NCBI RefSeq assembly: GCF_004322755.1
Contig: NZ_CP036401.1
Coordinates: 1-64,000, forward strand
Direction: 5' to 3'
DNA length: 64,000 nucleotides
Source of the DNA: Pseudoduganella albidiflava
GTDB taxonomy: Bacteria > Pseudomonadota > Gammaproteobacteria > Burkholderiales > Burkholderiaceae_D
Positions 53,162-61,827 of the stretch are shown here, in pieces. The translations under genes were made by a program, and so were the position numbers. Positions within the stretch are counted from its first letter, which is position 1, and each line of letters opens with the position of its first letter. Under the pieces are notes generated by a model, which saw only the letters and a program-made list of their open reading frames with translations, had not been told where the DNA came from and did no database searches.

Positions 53162-53896
53162 ATGATCACTGTCCACCACCTGAATAATTCCCGCTCGCAG
53201 CGCGTGCTGTGGCTGCTGGAGGAACTGGGCCTGCCTTACCAGGTCGTACGCTACCAGCGTGATGCCCGCACGATGCTGGCGCCACCGGAACTGAAAGCGG
53301 TGCACCCGCTGGGCAAGTCGCCGGTGATCGTCGATGGCGACTGCACGGTGGCCGAATCCGGCGCGATCATCGAGTACCTGATGGATCAGTATGACGGGAG
53401 CGAACTGCGTGGGAGCGAATCGCGTGACGGCGAACCGCGTGAGAGCGAACCACGGCAGGGCCGCCTGCGGCCGCCGGCACGCACGCCGGAAAAGCGCCGC
53501 TGGACCTACTTCCTGCACTACGCGGAAGGGTCGATGATGCCGCCGCTGCTGATGAAGCTGATCTTCGACCGGGTGGAAACTGCGCCCGCGCCGTTCTTCG
53601 TGAAGCCGATCGCCCGCGGCATCGCGCAAAAGGTGAAGAGCAACTACATCCTGCCGCAGATCCGCCAGCACCTCGATTACCTGGAGGGCGAACTGGGCCG
53701 GCACGAGTGGTTTGCCGGCGATGCGTTCAGCGCGGCCGATATCCAGATGAGCTTTCCCCTCGAAGCGGCGGCGTCGCGCGGCGGCCTCGATGCGGCCAGC
53801 CACCCGAAGCTGGCGGCTTTCCTCGAACGCATCCATGCGCGGCCCGCCTACCAGCGCGCGCTGGAACAGGGCGGGCCGTATGAACTGCTGCGCTGA
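53162..53896 (+). CDS. Glutathione S-transferase with a repetitive inserted linker
   Basis: A 244-residue GST. The N-domain is normal (HHLNNSRSQRVLWLLEELGL, HPLGKSPVIVDGDCTVAESGAII) and the C-domain has the usual DIQMSFPLEAA. Between them is a charged, low-complexity stretch (GSELR-GSESR-DGEPR-ESEPR, about residues 79-98) encoded by a 15-bp minisatellite. The Met at 53162 starts the family-like sequence. Activity is probably intact, since the insertion is in the interdomain loop. Substrate unknown. Confidence 0.85.
   Translation: MITVHHLNNSRSQRVLWLLEELGLPYQVVRYQRDARTMLAPPELKAVHPLGKSPVIVDGDCTVAESGAIIEYLMDQYDGSELRGSESRDGEPRESEPRQGRLRPPARTPEKRRWTYFLHYAEGSMMPPLLMKLIFDRVETAPAPFFVKPIARGIAQKVKSNYILPQIRQHLDYLEGELGRHEWFAGDAFSAADIQMSFPLEAAASRGGLDAASHPKLAAFLERIHARPAYQRALEQGGPYELLR
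53396..53455 (+). repeat. 15-bp coding minisatellite, 4 copies
   Basis: GGGAGCGAACTGCGT, GGGAGCGAATCGCGT, GACGGCGAACCGCGT, GAGAGCGAACCACGG: five-residue steps within the GST linker. Confidence 0.92.
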
Positions 53897-53923
53897 GGCG
53901 TGCGGTAGAATCGGAATTTTGCC

Positions 53924-54697
53924 ATGGGACGCCTGCTTGCCATCGACGGCCTGAACATCGTGCGGCGAGTGTACGAAGCCAGCCCGGAGCCCGACTCCGA
54001 CCTGAAGGCCGAGATCGCGCTGCGCCATGCCCTGAATTCCTTCCGCACGCTGATCAACGGCCACGAACCCACGCATGTGCTGCCGGCCTTCGACTTCGGC
54101 GGGAGCACCTGGCGGCATGTGCTGTACGGCGGCTACCGGGAATCGCGCGCGCCGATGCCGGCCCCGCTGCGCGAGGCGTTGCCGGGCTTTTATGCGAAGC
54201 TGGAAACGTTCGGGCTGCGCCCTGTCTCGCTGCCCGGCGTGGAGGCGGACGATGTGATCGGCACGGTCGTCATGCGCTGGCTCGGCCAGAGCCGGGGCGA
54301 GGCGGTCGTGGCCACCACGGACAAGGACCTGCATTGCCTGATCGCCCATGGCGCCCGCGTGTGGGACCACTTCAAAAGCGAATGGCACGACCACGCCTGG
54401 GTGGAGAACAAATGGGGCGTGCCGCCCGCCCAGCTGCCGGACCTGCTCGCGCTGATGGGCGACGCCACGGACAGCATTCCCGGCGTCTCCAAGGTGGGGT
54501 TGAAGACGGCGGCGAAGCTGTTGCGCACCTATGGCTCGCTGGATGCGATCATGGCCGGCGCCGGCATCCTGAAGGATGCGGTCGGCGAGGCGCTGCGCAA
54601 GGAACGGGAGATGCTGTATCTTTCCCGCCAGCTCGTGGAGCTGAAGACGGACGTCACGGTCGGCGTGAGCTGGAATATGCTGGCCTGGGAGCGGTGA
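53924..54697 (+). CDS. xni: 5'-3' exonuclease/flap endonuclease (Xni-like)
   Basis: A 257-residue member of the polymerase-I 5'-nuclease domain family without a polymerase. Metal-binding acidic residues are visible in LLAIDGLNIVRR, PGVEADDVIGT and TTDKDLHCLI. The helix-hairpin-helix lies in DSIPGVSKVGLKTAAKLLRTYGSLD. E. coli Xni/ExoIX is of similar size. It would cleave flaps or Okazaki-type structures in repair. The short tandem-like GAAGGAA...GGCAATGA segments after its stop lead into the next gene. Confidence 0.88.
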   Translation: MGRLLAIDGLNIVRRVYEASPEPDSDLKAEIALRHALNSFRTLINGHEPTHVLPAFDFGGSTWRHVLYGGYRESRAPMPAPLREALPGFYAKLETFGLRPVSLPGVEADDVIGTVVMRWLGQSRGEAVVATTDKDLHCLIAHGARVWDHFKSEWHDHAWVENKWGVPPAQLPDLLALMGDATDSIPGVSKVGLKTAAKLLRTYGSLDAIMAGAGILKDAVGEALRKEREMLYLSRQLVELKTDVTVGVSWNMLAWER

Positions 54698-54738
54698 GGA
54701 AGCAGTGAAGGAACGGCAATGAGAAGGAAAGAACGACA

Positions 54739-55158
54739 ATGCTGAAGGCAGTGATCATCGATGGCAGCGCCGTGGCACGCGGCCTGCTCAATACAGTGCT
54801 GATGGATGGCGGCTACGACGTGGTCGGCCAGGCGCACACCTGCGCGGCGGGTACCGCGCTGCTGATCAAGTTCAACCCGCAGATCGTCTGCATCAACCGC
54901 GACCAGATCGAGCAGGACGTTCCCGGCGTGGAAGCCATGCGCCGGCAATGGCCGAAGGCGCTGATCTTCATGGTTTCCAGCGAGTTCGACGCCGCCACCG
55001 TGCAGAAGGCGCACGCGATGGGCATCAACGGCTTCATCGTCAAGCCGTTCAACGCGGGGACGGTGCTGAAGACGATCCGCAATACCGTGATCGCGATGGT
55101 GAAGCGCCAACAGAAGGCGCAGGAAGATGGCGGCGGGCAGGAGCCGGCGGCGGAGTAA
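54739..55158 (+). CDS. Stand-alone response-regulator receiver lacking the phospho-acceptor aspartate
   Basis: A 139-residue CheY-like receiver without an output domain. The beta-alpha pattern is kept: VIIDGSAVARGLL, PQIVCIN, FMVSSEFDAATVQKAHAMGINGFIVKPFNAG with the conserved switch Ser and Lys. At the third strand the phosphorylated Asp is replaced by Asn53, and the acidic pair near the N-terminus has only Asp8. Asp55 is nearby but out of register. It is therefore probably a phosphorylation-independent receiver. A basic and acidic tail follows residue 120. Confidence 0.8.
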   Translation: MLKAVIIDGSAVARGLLNTVLMDGGYDVVGQAHTCAAGTALLIKFNPQIVCINRDQIEQDVPGVEAMRRQWPKALIFMVSSEFDAATVQKAHAMGINGFIVKPFNAGTVLKTIRNTVIAMVKRQQKAQEDGGGQEPAAE

Positions 55159-55229
55159 AGGACTGAAGCCCGCGCGCTAGCGACGCAAAAGTACAACCCC
55201 AGGTGCAAGCCCCCTGCTTCACCCCGATG

Positions 55230-55298
55230 GGGCGTAGTCGGGGTTTCAAGGAGCATCGCTCCTTGCCGACGTAGCGATACTGGCCTGCAAGCCAGTAT
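55230..55298. repeat. Two adjacent perfect hairpins with GTAG motifs (REP-like)
   Basis: Hairpin 1 is CAAGGAGC/GCTCCTTG (55247-55265), with an outer GTCGG/CCGAC pairing. Hairpin 2 is ATACTGGC/GCCAGTAT (55277-55298). GTAG tetranucleotides sit just before each hairpin, at about 55233 and 55271, as in REP sequences. No T-runs, so they are unlikely to be simple terminators. Located between the convergent receiver and mnmA genes; the rest of the 200-bp gap shows nothing. Confidence 0.6.
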
Positions 55299-55358
55299 TC
55301 CTCCCTGACCCCTGAATCTGCCGTTGGGTTGAAGCGGCAGCCTGTGGTACCTCGAAAA

Positions 55359-56468
55359 TCAACCGCCCCGCGGCCCGGCGATGATGCCGCCGCCCAGGCA
55401 CACGTCGCCGTCGTACAGCACGGCCGACTGCCCCGGCGTCACGGCCCATTGCGGGTCCATGAACGACAGCGCGAATTCGCTGGCACCCGAAGGCGCCACG
55501 TCGCAGGCCACGTCGGCCTGGCGGTAGCGCGTCTTGGCGGCGATGCGGCCCGCCTCGGGCGGCACGCCGGCGATCCAGCTGGCCTGGTCCGCCGCCAGGT
55601 CCGGCGACAGCAGCCACGGGTGATCGTGGCCCTGCACCACCCACAGCGTGTTGGTCGCCACGTCCTTGCGGGCCACGTACCACGCGTCGCTGCTGCCGTC
55701 TTCCTTCTGGTAGCTCTTCACGCCGCCGATGCCGATGCCCTTGCGCTGGCCCAGCGTGTAGAACGACAGGCCGACGTGCTCGCCGACCACCTTGCCGTCC
55801 GGCGTCTTCATCGGCCCCGGCTTGTACGACAGGTAGCGGTTCAGGAATTCGCGGAACGGCCGCTCGCCGATGAAGCAGATGCCGGTCGAATCCTTCTTGG
55901 CCGCATTCGGCAGCTTCAGCTTCTCGGCGATCTGGCGCACTTCCGTCTTGGGGATCTCGCCCAGGGGGAACAGCGTCTTCGAGAGCTGCGCCTGGTTCAG
56001 GCGGTGCAGGAAATAGCTCTGGTCCTTCGTATGGTCGACGGCTTTCAGCAGTTCATGCGTGCCGGTGGCGGCATTGTGCCGCACGCGCGCATAGTGGCCG
56101 GTGGCGATCAGGTCGGCGCCCAGCAGCATCGCATGGTCGAGGAAGGCCTTGAACTTGATTTCGGCGTTGCACAGCACGTCCGGGTTCGGCGTGCGGCCAG
56201 CCTGGTACTCGCGCAGGAATTCGGCGAAGACGCGGTCCTTGTACTCGGCGGCGAAGTTCACGGCTTCGATGTCCACGCCCACCACGTCGGCCACGCTGGC
56301 CGCGTCGATCCAGTCCTGGCGGGTGGAGCAGTATTCGGAATCGTCGTCGTCTTCCCAGTTCTTCATGAACAGGCCCACCACTTCATAGCCCTGTTCCTTC
56401 AGCAGCCATGCCGACACCGAGGAGTCCACGCCGCCGGACATGCCGATCACGACTTTTTTCTTGCTCAT
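55359..56468 (-). CDS. mnmA: tRNA-specific 2-thiouridylase MnmA
   Basis: A 369-residue enzyme adding sulfur to U34 of tRNA-Glu, -Gln and -Lys. The PP-loop is [15 protein letters not shown] (residues 10-24). Catalytic cysteines are in [12 protein letters not shown] and [10 protein letters not shown]. The C-terminal barrel carries the family's central region, ending [31 protein letters not shown]. Length typical. A Nudix gene lies 18 bases upstream in the same direction. Confidence 0.97.
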   Translation of the reverse strand: MSKKKVVIGMSGGVDSSVSAWLLKEQGYEVVGLFMKNWEDDDDSEYCSTRQDWIDAASVADVVGVDIEAVNFAAEYKDRVFAEFLREYQAGRTPNPDVLCNAEIKFKAFLDHAMLLGADLIATGHYARVRHNAATGTHELLKAVDHTKDQSYFLHRLNQAQLSKTLFPLGEIPKTEVRQIAEKLKLPNAAKKDSTGICFIGERPFREFLNRYLSYKPGPMKTPDGKVVGEHVGLSFYTLGQRKGIGIGGVKSYQKEDGSSDAWYVARKDVATNTLWVVQGHDHPWLLSPDLAADQASWIAGVPPEAGRIAAKTRYRQADVACDVAPSGASEFALSFMDPQWAVTPGQSAVLYDGDVCLGGGIIAGPRGG

Positions 56469-56486
56469 TTCATCAATCCGTTGTGA

Positions 56487-56969
56487 TTACACTTCCTCGT
56501 AGACCGAGACATGTGTATGCAGCAGTTCAAGCGGCGCGCGCTTGCCCGCCAGGTATTCGTCGACGCACGTCATCAGCAGCGGGCTGCGATGACGCTCGCG
56601 GCACGCGGCGATTTCGTCGCGCGTCAGCCACATCGTGCGCAGGATGCCGTCGTCCAGCGGGCGCTCCGGGTGAAATTCCCCTGGCTCGCCGCAGAACGCA
56701 AAGCGCAGGTAGGTCACCAGTTCGCCGGTGCGTGCCGAGCGGTAGCGCGACATGTACATGCCCACCAGCGCCGTCGGCGTGAAGTCGTAGCCGGTCTCCT
56801 CGAGCGTTTCACGCACCACGGCTTGTTCCAGCGATTCGAGCGGGTCCAGGTGGCCGGCTGGCTGGTTCAGGCGGATGCCGTCGCTGGTTTCTTCTTCGAT
56901 CAGCAAGAACTTGCCATCGCGTTCGATGACGGCGGCAACGGTCACATTGGGTTTCCAGGTACGCGGCAT
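56487..56969 (-). CDS. Nudix hydrolase (NudJ-like)
   Basis: A 160-residue Nudix protein. The box GHLDPLESLEQAVVRETLEETGYD fits GX5EX7REUXEEXGU. The downstream SRYRSARTGELVTYLRFAFCGE resembles E. coli NudJ, which hydrolyses thiamine-related and nucleoside diphosphates. The Met at 56969 is preferred because AAGGA then lies 8 bases away; the Met at 56978 is possible. It precedes mnmA with the common nudJ-mnmA order, so co-expression is likely. Confidence 0.88.
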   Translation of the reverse strand: MPRTWKPNVTVAAVIERDGKFLLIEEETSDGIRLNQPAGHLDPLESLEQAVVRETLEETGYDFTPTALVGMYMSRYRSARTGELVTYLRFAFCGEPGEFHPERPLDDGILRTMWLTRDEIAACRERHRSPLLMTCVDEYLAGKRAPLELLHTHVSVYEEV

Positions 56970-57184
56970 GGGGGTCATCCTTGAAAGAGCCGGTATTTTA
57001 GCCTGTTCCGCCAGGACACATGTGACTGCCGCGTGACACCGCACGACACTTGTTGTCAGTAAGCCGACGTTGACTTATGAAAAAGATTATTCGACAAGAT
57101 TTCCGTGCTAGTGTTGAGCCAGTCCCGATTCAACCTGCAGTCAGTCTCGCACTCTCACTCTATCTATAACACCGGAGGCGTTTC

Positions 57185-58297
57185 ATGAGGATAGGAATAC
57201 CGGTCGAAACGCGGCCGGGCGAAACACGCGTCGCCGCAACGCCCGAAACGGTCAAGAAACTCGCAGGCAAGCACCAGCTGGTCGTCCAATCGGGGGCCGG
57301 CATGGCCGCTTCCATTCCCGACGATGCCTATGCCGCTGCCGGCGCCACGATCGCCGGCGCGGCCGAAGCCTACGGCAGCGACATCGTGCTGAAGGTGCGC
57401 GCGCCGGATGACGGCGAACGGGCCCTGATGCGATCGGGCTCGGTGCTGATCGGCATGCTCAATCCATTCGATACCGGCAACATCGAGGCCATGGCCGGCG
57501 CCGGCCTGTCCGCCTTCGCGCTGGAAGCCGTGCCGCGCATCACCCGGGCCCAGTCGATGGACGTGCTGTCGTCCCAGGCCAACATCGCCGGCTACAAGGC
57601 CGTGATGGTGGCGGCCAACACCTACCAGCGCTTCATGCCGATGCTGATGACGGCCGCCGGCACGGTGAAGGCGGCGCGCGTGCTGATCATGGGCGTCGGC
57701 GTGGCCGGCCTGCAGGCGATCGCCACCGCCAAGCGGCTGGGCGCCGTGATCGAGGCGTCCGACGTCCGCCCGCCCGTCAAGGAGCAGGTCGAGTCGCTCG
57801 GCGCGAAATTCATCGACGTGCCGTTCCTCACCGACGAGGAAAAGGAAATCGCCCAGGGCGTGGGCGGCTATGCCCGGCCGATGCCGGCCGACTGGATGCG
57901 CCGCCAGGGGGAACTGGTGCACGAGCGCGCGAAGGCCGCGGACATCGTCATCACCACCGCGCTGATTCCCGGCCGCAAGGCGCCGGTGCTGATTTCGGAA
58001 GAAACCGTGCGGGCCATGAAACCGGGTTCCGTGATCGTCGACCTGGCGGTGGAGCAGGGCGGCAATTGCCCGTTTTCGGAGCTGGGCCGCACGGTGGTCA
58101 AGCATGGCGTCCACATCGTCGGCGAACCGAACCTGGCTTGCCTGGTGGCGGCCGACGCCTCGGCGCTGTATGCCCGCAACGTGCTCGACTTCCTCAAGCT
58201 GATCATCGACAAGGACGACCGGCTGGCGATCGACCGCGAGGACGAGATCATCAAGGCCACGCTGGTGGCGCATGGCGGAGAAGCGCTCAGGAAATAA
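57185..58297 (+). CDS. pntAA: NAD(P) transhydrogenase alpha subunit, part 1 (NAD-binding)
   Basis: A 370-residue domain I of proton-translocating transhydrogenase, which moves hydride between NADH and NADP+. It starts MRIGIPVETRPGETRVAATPETV. The NAD-binding Rossmann segment is VLIMGVGVAGLQAIATAKRLGAVIEASDVRP, and the RQD-like catalytic region is replaced by the family's SMDVLSSQANIAGYKAV. It is a separate polypeptide here, as in Rhodospirillum-type three-subunit enzymes. GGAGG precedes the ATG. A TTGACT element occurs about 110 bp upstream. Confidence 0.94.
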   Translation: MRIGIPVETRPGETRVAATPETVKKLAGKHQLVVQSGAGMAASIPDDAYAAAGATIAGAAEAYGSDIVLKVRAPDDGERALMRSGSVLIGMLNPFDTGNIEAMAGAGLSAFALEAVPRITRAQSMDVLSSQANIAGYKAVMVAANTYQRFMPMLMTAAGTVKAARVLIMGVGVAGLQAIATAKRLGAVIEASDVRPPVKEQVESLGAKFIDVPFLTDEEKEIAQGVGGYARPMPADWMRRQGELVHERAKAADIVITTALIPGRKAPVLISEETVRAMKPGSVIVDLAVEQGGNCPFSELGRTVVKHGVHIVGEPNLACLVAADASALYARNVLDFLKLIIDKDDRLAIDREDEIIKATLVAHGGEALRK

Positions 58298-58306
58298 GGG
58301 CGCGCC

Positions 58307-58418
58307 ATGGGAGTCAGCCACGCCATCGTGGAATGAGCGACACCAACATCGAAACAGGGAGACGCTCGTGGAAATGAGCCACACCACCATCGAAACAGGG
58401 AGACCGTCGTGGAAGTAA
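58307..58418 (+). repeat. Multiplied start region of pntAB with three overlapping mini-ORFs
   Basis: Three short frames lie between pntAA and pntAB. The first, 58307-58336 (MGVSHAIVE), has an AAGGG site and resembles the start of PntAB (MEVSHTITN). The next two, 58333-58377 ([14 protein letters not shown]) and 58374-58418 ([14 protein letters not shown]), are 41-bp tandem copies, 11 of 14 residues identical. Frames 1-2 and 2-3 overlap by ATGA, and the third overlaps the pntAB GTG by 10 bases. CATCGAAACAGGGAGAC in each copy supplies a ribosome site. Confidence 0.8.
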
Positions 58419-58714
58419 GTCACACCATCACCAACTTGATAATCTTCGTGCTGGCCATCTACGTGGGCTACCACGTCGTCTGGAACGTGACGCCGGCGCT
58501 GCATACGCCGCTGATGGCCGTCACCAACGCGATCTCGGCGATCGTCATCGTCGGCGCCATGCTGGCCGCCGGGCTGACCGAAGGCATCATCGGCCAGGTC
58601 GCCGGCACCGTGGCCGTGGCGCTGGCGGCCGTCAACGTGTTCGGCGGCTTCCTCGTCACGCGCCGCATGCTGGAAATGTTCAGGAAGAAGGACAAGAAGG
58701 AAGGGGGCAAGTGA
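58409..58714 (+). CDS. pntAB: NAD(P) transhydrogenase alpha subunit, part 2 (membrane)
   Basis: A 101-residue membrane subunit with three helices (about residues 8-25, 36-56 and 61-82), typical of PntAB ([39 protein letters not shown]). The start is GTG at 58409 with AGGGAGA upstream. Upstream partial copies of this start form a chain of mini-ORFs. The stop TGA overlaps the pntB ATG by one base, so pntB is coupled. Confidence 0.92.
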   Translation: MEVSHTITNLIIFVLAIYVGYHVVWNVTPALHTPLMAVTNAISAIVIVGAMLAAGLTEGIIGQVAGTVAVALAAVNVFGGFLVTRRMLEMFRKKDKKEGGK

Positions 58715-60186
58715 TGGCCTTCATTTCCATGAACCTGGTGACGATGCTGTACCTCGTCGCTTCCGTGTGCTTCATCCAGGCACTCAAGGGATTGTCTTCT
58801 CCCGCCAGCGCGCGGCGCGGCAACGCCTTCGGCATGGCGGGCATGGCGATCGCCGTGCTGACGACGATCGCGCTGATCGCGAAACTGCAGGCCGACAGCG
58901 CGAGCGCCGGCAACGGCGGGGGCGGCATGGGCTTCGGCCTGGTGGCCCTGGGCGTCATCGTCGGCGGCGCGATCGGCGCGTACCTCGCCAAAACCGTCGA
59001 GATGACCAAGATGCCGGAGCTGGTGGCGGCGATGCACTCGCTGATCGGCCTCGCCGCGGTCTGCATCGCCGTGGCCGCGGTATCGGAACCGCAGGCATTC
59101 AACATCGCCGCGCCGGGCGAAGCGCTGCCGCTGGGGAACCGCATCGAACTGTTCATCGGCACATTCGTCGGCGCCATCACGTTCTCCGGTTCCGTCATCG
59201 CCTTCGGCAAGCTGGCCGGCAAGTACAAGTTCCGGCTGTTCCAGGGCGCACCCGTGGTGTTCGCCGGCCAGCACGTGCTGAACCTGGTGCTGGCGCTGGT
59301 GATGGTCGCGCTGGGCCTGGCCTTTGTGTTCGCCGATGGCGTGGAACCGGCATGGACGCCGTTCGTGATCATGACGGCGATCGCCTTCGTGCTGGGCGTG
59401 CTGATCATCATTCCGATCGGCGGGGCGGACATGCCCGTGGTGGTCTCCATGCTGAACAGCTACTCCGGCTGGGCGGCCGCCGGCATCGGCTTCTCGCTGA
59501 ATAATTCGATGCTGATCATCGCCGGTTCCCTGGTCGGCTCGTCGGGCGCGATCCTGTCGTACATCATGTGCAAGGCGATGAACCGCTCGTTTTTCAACGT
59601 GATCCTGGGCGGCTTCGGCGGCGAGGCGGCGGCGGCCGGTGGCGGCGGCGCCCAGGTGGCGCGGCCGGTGAAATCCGGCTCGGCCGACGACGCGTCGTTC
59701 CTGATGAGCAATGCGGAAACCGTGATCATCGTGCCCGGCTACGGGCTGGCCGTGGCGCGCGCCCAGCACGCGCTGAAGGAGCTGGTGGAAAAGCTCACCG
59801 AGCATGGCGTGACCGTCAAGTACGCGATCCACCCGGTGGCGGGCCGCATGCCGGGCCACATGAACGTGCTGCTGGCCGAAGCCGAGGTGCCGTACGACCA
59901 GGTGTTCGAGATGGAGGACATCAACGGCGAATTCGCCCAGGCCGACGTGGCGCTGATCCTGGGCGCCAACGACGTCGTCAACCCCGCCGCCAAGGACCCG
60001 AAATCGCCCATCGCCGGCATGCCGATCCTGGAAGCCTTCAAGGCCAAGACCGTGATCGTCAACAAGCGCTCGATGGCGTCCGGATACGCGGGCCTGGACA
60101 ACGAGCTGTTCTACATGGACAAGACGATGATGGTGTTCGGCGACGCCAAGAAGATCATCGAGGAGATGGTGAAGGCGGTCGGCTAG
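58714..60186 (+). CDS. pntB: NAD(P) transhydrogenase beta subunit
   Basis: A 490-residue subunit: about nine membrane helices in the first 290 residues, including the proton path, then the cytoplasmic NADP(H)-binding domain III (VIIVPGYGLAVARAQHALKELVEKL, GRMPGHMNVLLAEAEVPYD, LILGANDVVNPAAK, VNKRSMASGYAG). The ATG at 58714 overlaps the pntAB stop. A Gly/Ala-rich linker near residue 305 joins the domains. Provides NADPH using the proton gradient. Confidence 0.95.
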   Translation: MAFISMNLVTMLYLVASVCFIQALKGLSSPASARRGNAFGMAGMAIAVLTTIALIAKLQADSASAGNGGGGMGFGLVALGVIVGGAIGAYLAKTVEMTKMPELVAAMHSLIGLAAVCIAVAAVSEPQAFNIAAPGEALPLGNRIELFIGTFVGAITFSGSVIAFGKLAGKYKFRLFQGAPVVFAGQHVLNLVLALVMVALGLAFVFADGVEPAWTPFVIMTAIAFVLGVLIIIPIGGADMPVVVSMLNSYSGWAAAGIGFSLNNSMLIIAGSLVGSSGAILSYIMCKAMNRSFFNVILGGFGGEAAAAGGGGAQVARPVKSGSADDASFLMSNAETVIIVPGYGLAVARAQHALKELVEKLTEHGVTVKYAIHPVAGRMPGHMNVLLAEAEVPYDQVFEMEDINGEFAQADVALILGANDVVNPAAKDPKSPIAGMPILEAFKAKTVIVNKRSMASGYAGLDNELFYMDKTMMVFGDAKKIIEEMVKAVG

Positions 60187-60211
60187 TTTTCCAGCATTCC
60201 CGCCAGACGTT

Positions 60212-60252
60212 GGCGCTGCCGGCACATGCTGCCGCCAGCGCCGATTTTTTTT
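60212..60252 (+). terminator. Intrinsic terminator of the pnt operon
   Basis: Two-part stem, GGCGCTG/CAGCGCC with inner CGGCA/TGCCG, followed by eight T. Confidence 0.92.
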
Positions 60253-60289
60253 GGTGGCGCGAAACGAATTCCTGTATGATTTCGCCGGA

Positions 60290-60305
60290 ATGGTAACGTT
60301 TCCAT
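60290..60305. promoter_or_regulatory. LacI-type operator before the GH30 gene
   Basis: ATGGTAACGTTTCCAT, a 16-bp palindrome with one mismatch, 26 bp before the GH30 start. It matches the form of the perfect palindrome before the GH5 gene, and a LacI-family gene lies between the two. Confidence 0.7.
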
Positions 60306-60331
60306 CTGGCGCCGTCATAGGGGAGGAAGGC

Positions 60332-61771
60332 ATGGCAGGTTCAACTTCGAGGCACTGGCCGACAGTGTCGCTGCTTGCGCCGTTGCTGGCCTTGTGCGCG
60401 GCCGGCGCGCAGGCGCAGACGGTGCAGGCATGGATCACCAGCGGCGACCAGTCGCGGCTGATGCAGCGTGGCCCGGATGCGAAGTTCGGCAAGGCGCCCG
60501 GCGAGCCGCTCATCGTCGACGTCGATCCGGCCCGCCGCTTCCAGCAGGTCACCGGCTTCGGCGCATCGATCACCGATGCCTCGGCCCACCTGATCCAGCA
60601 GAAGATGGCCGCGCCGCAGCGCGAAGCCCTGCTGGCCGAGCTGTTCGGCGCGCCACCTGCGGGGCTGGGCTTGTCGTTCACGCGCCTGACGATCGGCGCC
60701 TCCGACTTCTCGCGCACGCACTACAGCTTCGACGACATGCCGCCCGGCGAAACCGATCCCGGCCTGGCGCGCTTCTCGATCGAACCGAACCGCGCCGACG
60801 TGCTGCCGGTGGTGAAGGCCGCGCTGGCGATCAACCCGCAACTGAAGGTGATGGCGTCGCCGTGGAGCGCGCCGGGCTGGATGAAAAGCACCGATAGCCT
60901 CATCCAGGGCACGCTGAAGCCCGAGGCGTTCGCGCCGTTCGCCGCCTACCTGTCGAAGTACGTCGCCGCCTACCGGGCCGAAGGCGTGCCGATCTTCGCG
61001 CTCACGCTGCAGAACGAGCCCCATTTCGAACCGAAGGACTATCCCGGCATGCGCGTCGATCCCGCCAGGCGCGCCGCGTTCATCGGCGGCCATCTCGGCC
61101 CGCTGCTGGCCAAGGAGCACCCGGGCGTGCGCATCCTCGACTGGGACCACAACTGGGACGAACCCGGCTCCCCGGCCGCCGTGCTGCGCGATCCGGTGGC
61201 CGCCAGGTACGTGGCCGGCGTGGCCTGGCACTGCTATGGCGGCGACGTGCGCGTGCAGGCCGCGCTGCACGACACGTGGCCGGACAAGGAAACCTGGTTC
61301 ACCGAGTGCTCGGGCGGTGGCTGGGCGCCGGACTGGTCGAACAACCTGATGTACTTCACGCGCACGCTGGTGATCGGCACCACGCGCGGCTGGGCCAGGG
61401 GCGTGCTGCTGTGGAACCTGGCGCTGGACGAGAACGGCGGGCCGCACCTGGGCGGCTGCGGCAACTGCCGCGGCGTGGTCACGATCGATTCGCGCACCGG
61501 CGAAGTCACGCGCAACGTCGAATACTATGCGCTGGCCCATGCCAGCCGCTTCGTGCGGCCCGGCGCGCGGCGCGTGTGGTCCAGCAGCGGCTATGCGGAC
61601 CTGGACACGGTGGCCTTCCGCAACGCGGATGGCACGCTGGCGCTGCTGGTCGTCAATTCGGCCGATGCGCCGCGCCGCTTCGCCGTGCGCCAGCGCGGCC
61701 GTGCCGCCAGGTCGTTCGCCTATGACCTGCCGGCACGGAGCGTGGCGACCTTCGCCTGGCGCCAACCGTGA
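60332..61771 (+). CDS. Exported GH30-family glycoside hydrolase
   Basis: A 479-residue secreted hydrolase (signal peptide LLAPLLALCAAGAQAQ). GH30 glucosylceramidase-like marks: QQVTGFGASITDASAHLI, MASPWSAPGWMKS, acid/base Glu in LTLQNEPHFEP, nucleophile Glu in ETWFTECSGG. A C-terminal beta-domain (YYALAHASRFVRPGA...TLALLVVNSADA) completes the fold. Likely beta-1,6- or beta-1,3-glucanase or glucosidase. GGGGAGGAAGG precedes the ATG at 60332, preferred over earlier in-frame starts that would include the operator. Confidence 0.9.
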   Translation: MAGSTSRHWPTVSLLAPLLALCAAGAQAQTVQAWITSGDQSRLMQRGPDAKFGKAPGEPLIVDVDPARRFQQVTGFGASITDASAHLIQQKMAAPQREALLAELFGAPPAGLGLSFTRLTIGASDFSRTHYSFDDMPPGETDPGLARFSIEPNRADVLPVVKAALAINPQLKVMASPWSAPGWMKSTDSLIQGTLKPEAFAPFAAYLSKYVAAYRAEGVPIFALTLQNEPHFEPKDYPGMRVDPARRAAFIGGHLGPLLAKEHPGVRILDWDHNWDEPGSPAAVLRDPVAARYVAGVAWHCYGGDVRVQAALHDTWPDKETWFTECSGGGWAPDWSNNLMYFTRTLVIGTTRGWARGVLLWNLALDENGGPHLGGCGNCRGVVTIDSRTGEVTRNVEYYALAHASRFVRPGARRVWSSSGYADLDTVAFRNADGTLALLVVNSADAPRRFAVRQRGRAARSFAYDLPARSVATFAWRQP

Positions 61772-61827
61772 GCGGGGGCGGGCAATACAGTATGCTTGCG
61801 TGATTACAGCACGATAGGAAAAACGTA

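Noticed and set aside
55246..55683. 145-codon minus-strand frame over the hairpin region and the mnmA 3' end
   Set aside because: Gly/Arg-rich shadow of mnmA in another frame, running into the REP-like hairpins.
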